Source: Nitrospirota bacterium (GTDB lineage Bacteria; Nitrospirota; Thermodesulfovibrionia; Thermodesulfovibrionales; UBA1546). From it: a DNA stretch of 64,000 bases. The notes under the pieces were generated by a model. It ran no database searches. It was given only the letters and a program-made list of their open reading frames with translations, and was not told the origin of the DNA. The translations under genes were made by a program, and so were the position numbers. Shown one piece after another: positions 63,676-64,000 of the stretch (its first letter is position 1; the number at the start of each line of letters is the position of its first letter). The stretch spans positions 1-64,000 of the forward strand of contig JACQXE010000052.1 in NCBI GenBank assembly GCA_016208915.1. Reading direction: 5' to 3'.

Positions 63676-64000
63676 ATGCCAGATTTAACAAGGAACGACA
63701 TTCTCAATAAAATCTCCTCCCTCAAATCCACCCTCGACAGCTATCGTCCTTTTTCTGACCATGTTGTCAAACAACTTAGAGATTACTATCGTATTGGACT
63801 GACCTATACATCCAATGCGATTGAAGGGAATACGCTTACCGAATCTGAAACAAAGGTTGTTTTGAAGACGGTTTAACCATCGGCGGCAAGTCTCTAAGGG
63901 AACATTATGAGGCTATTGGACATGCAAAGGCTTATGACCATATTTATTCTCTCCTTGACAGACCTATATCCGAGGAAGATGTCTTATTCCTGCATAAACT
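63676..64000 (+). pseudogene. Fic-family protein, frameshifted and cut by the window end
   Basis: The first frame (63676-63876) reads the N-terminal helix (NDILNKISSLKSTLDSYRPF) and the inhibitory-type motif region TSNAIEGNTLTESETKVVL. The frame then breaks at about 63863; one base later it continues DGLTIGGKSLREHYEAIGHA and ISEEDVLFLHKL, a normal Fic core. One missing base (a G in what should be ttggaa) restores it. The HPFx(D/E)GN site would lie beyond the window. Confidence 0.75.

Overview
The window reads as chromosome of a Gram-negative, probably anaerobic bacterium. BamA and a Skp-like chaperone indicate an outer membrane. A CooC-type carbon monoxide dehydrogenase maturation ATPase, a split b/b' F-type ATPase, many PAS hybrid kinases and a high load of palindromic repeats are compatible with Nitrospirota or a related deep branch; no 16S gene is present, so this placement is an inference.

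Layout. 1-265: probable end of an insertion sequence. 266-5316: PilZ protein, tsaB and an MFS exporter on the minus strand, then a zinc-type ABC transporter (znuA, znuC, znuB). 5400-10955: dCMP deaminase, cdaA-cdaR-glmM (c-di-AMP synthesis coupled to glucosamine-1-phosphate) and comEC. 11021-12860: a RAYT-type transposase cassette and a HigBA-like toxin-antitoxin pair between two copies of a PIN-toxin 3' remnant. 12897-16205: cooC, galT and bioF. 16470-22920: ATP synthase genes b, b', delta, alpha, gamma, beta, epsilon with promoter and terminator; subunits a and c are absent. 23021-28660: an MNT/HEPN pair, a SpoU RNA methylase, a ribbon-helix-helix-like protein, nagA, a metallo-beta-lactamase-fold protein, a second RAYT cassette and birA. 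28832-43136: an eight-gene minus-strand signalling operon (three hybrid kinases, two HD-GYP proteins, two PAS proteins without kinase domains, one periplasmic binding protein). 43230-47609: rluD, bamA, skp-like and a cold-shock gene. 47647-51474: HD protein, a decayed diguanylate cyclase, small genes and gene fragments. 51674-60687: tRNA-Thr, an RNase Z-like protein, galT-glgA, a large PAS/GAF kinase with its response regulator, and an RNA m5U-type methylase. 60748-64000: an island of toxin-antitoxin modules and fragments (zeta-toxin tail, DUF262 head, two MNT/HEPN pairs, Fic).

The most unusual feature is the density and variety of inverted-repeat elements. (1) Four copies (3593, 16236, 28687, 51768) of a roughly 130 bp element share a core of three small hairpins. 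Each copy is closed by its own 19-21 bp terminal stem whose sequence differs between copies but stays self-complementary; imperfect pairs are G-U type on one strand only. I could not match it to a known family. (2) Six C6/G6 palindromes, often flanked by 7-bp-periodic sequence, sit in the ATP synthase region and in frame inside nagA, birA and the b' subunit gene. (3) Heptad-periodic tracts lie in bioF and in several gaps. (4) TCATTCC...GGAATGA elements occur, one in frame inside the SpoU methylase. (5) REP hairpins lie around and inside the second RAYT gene. Host genes tolerate several of these as in-frame peptide insertions.
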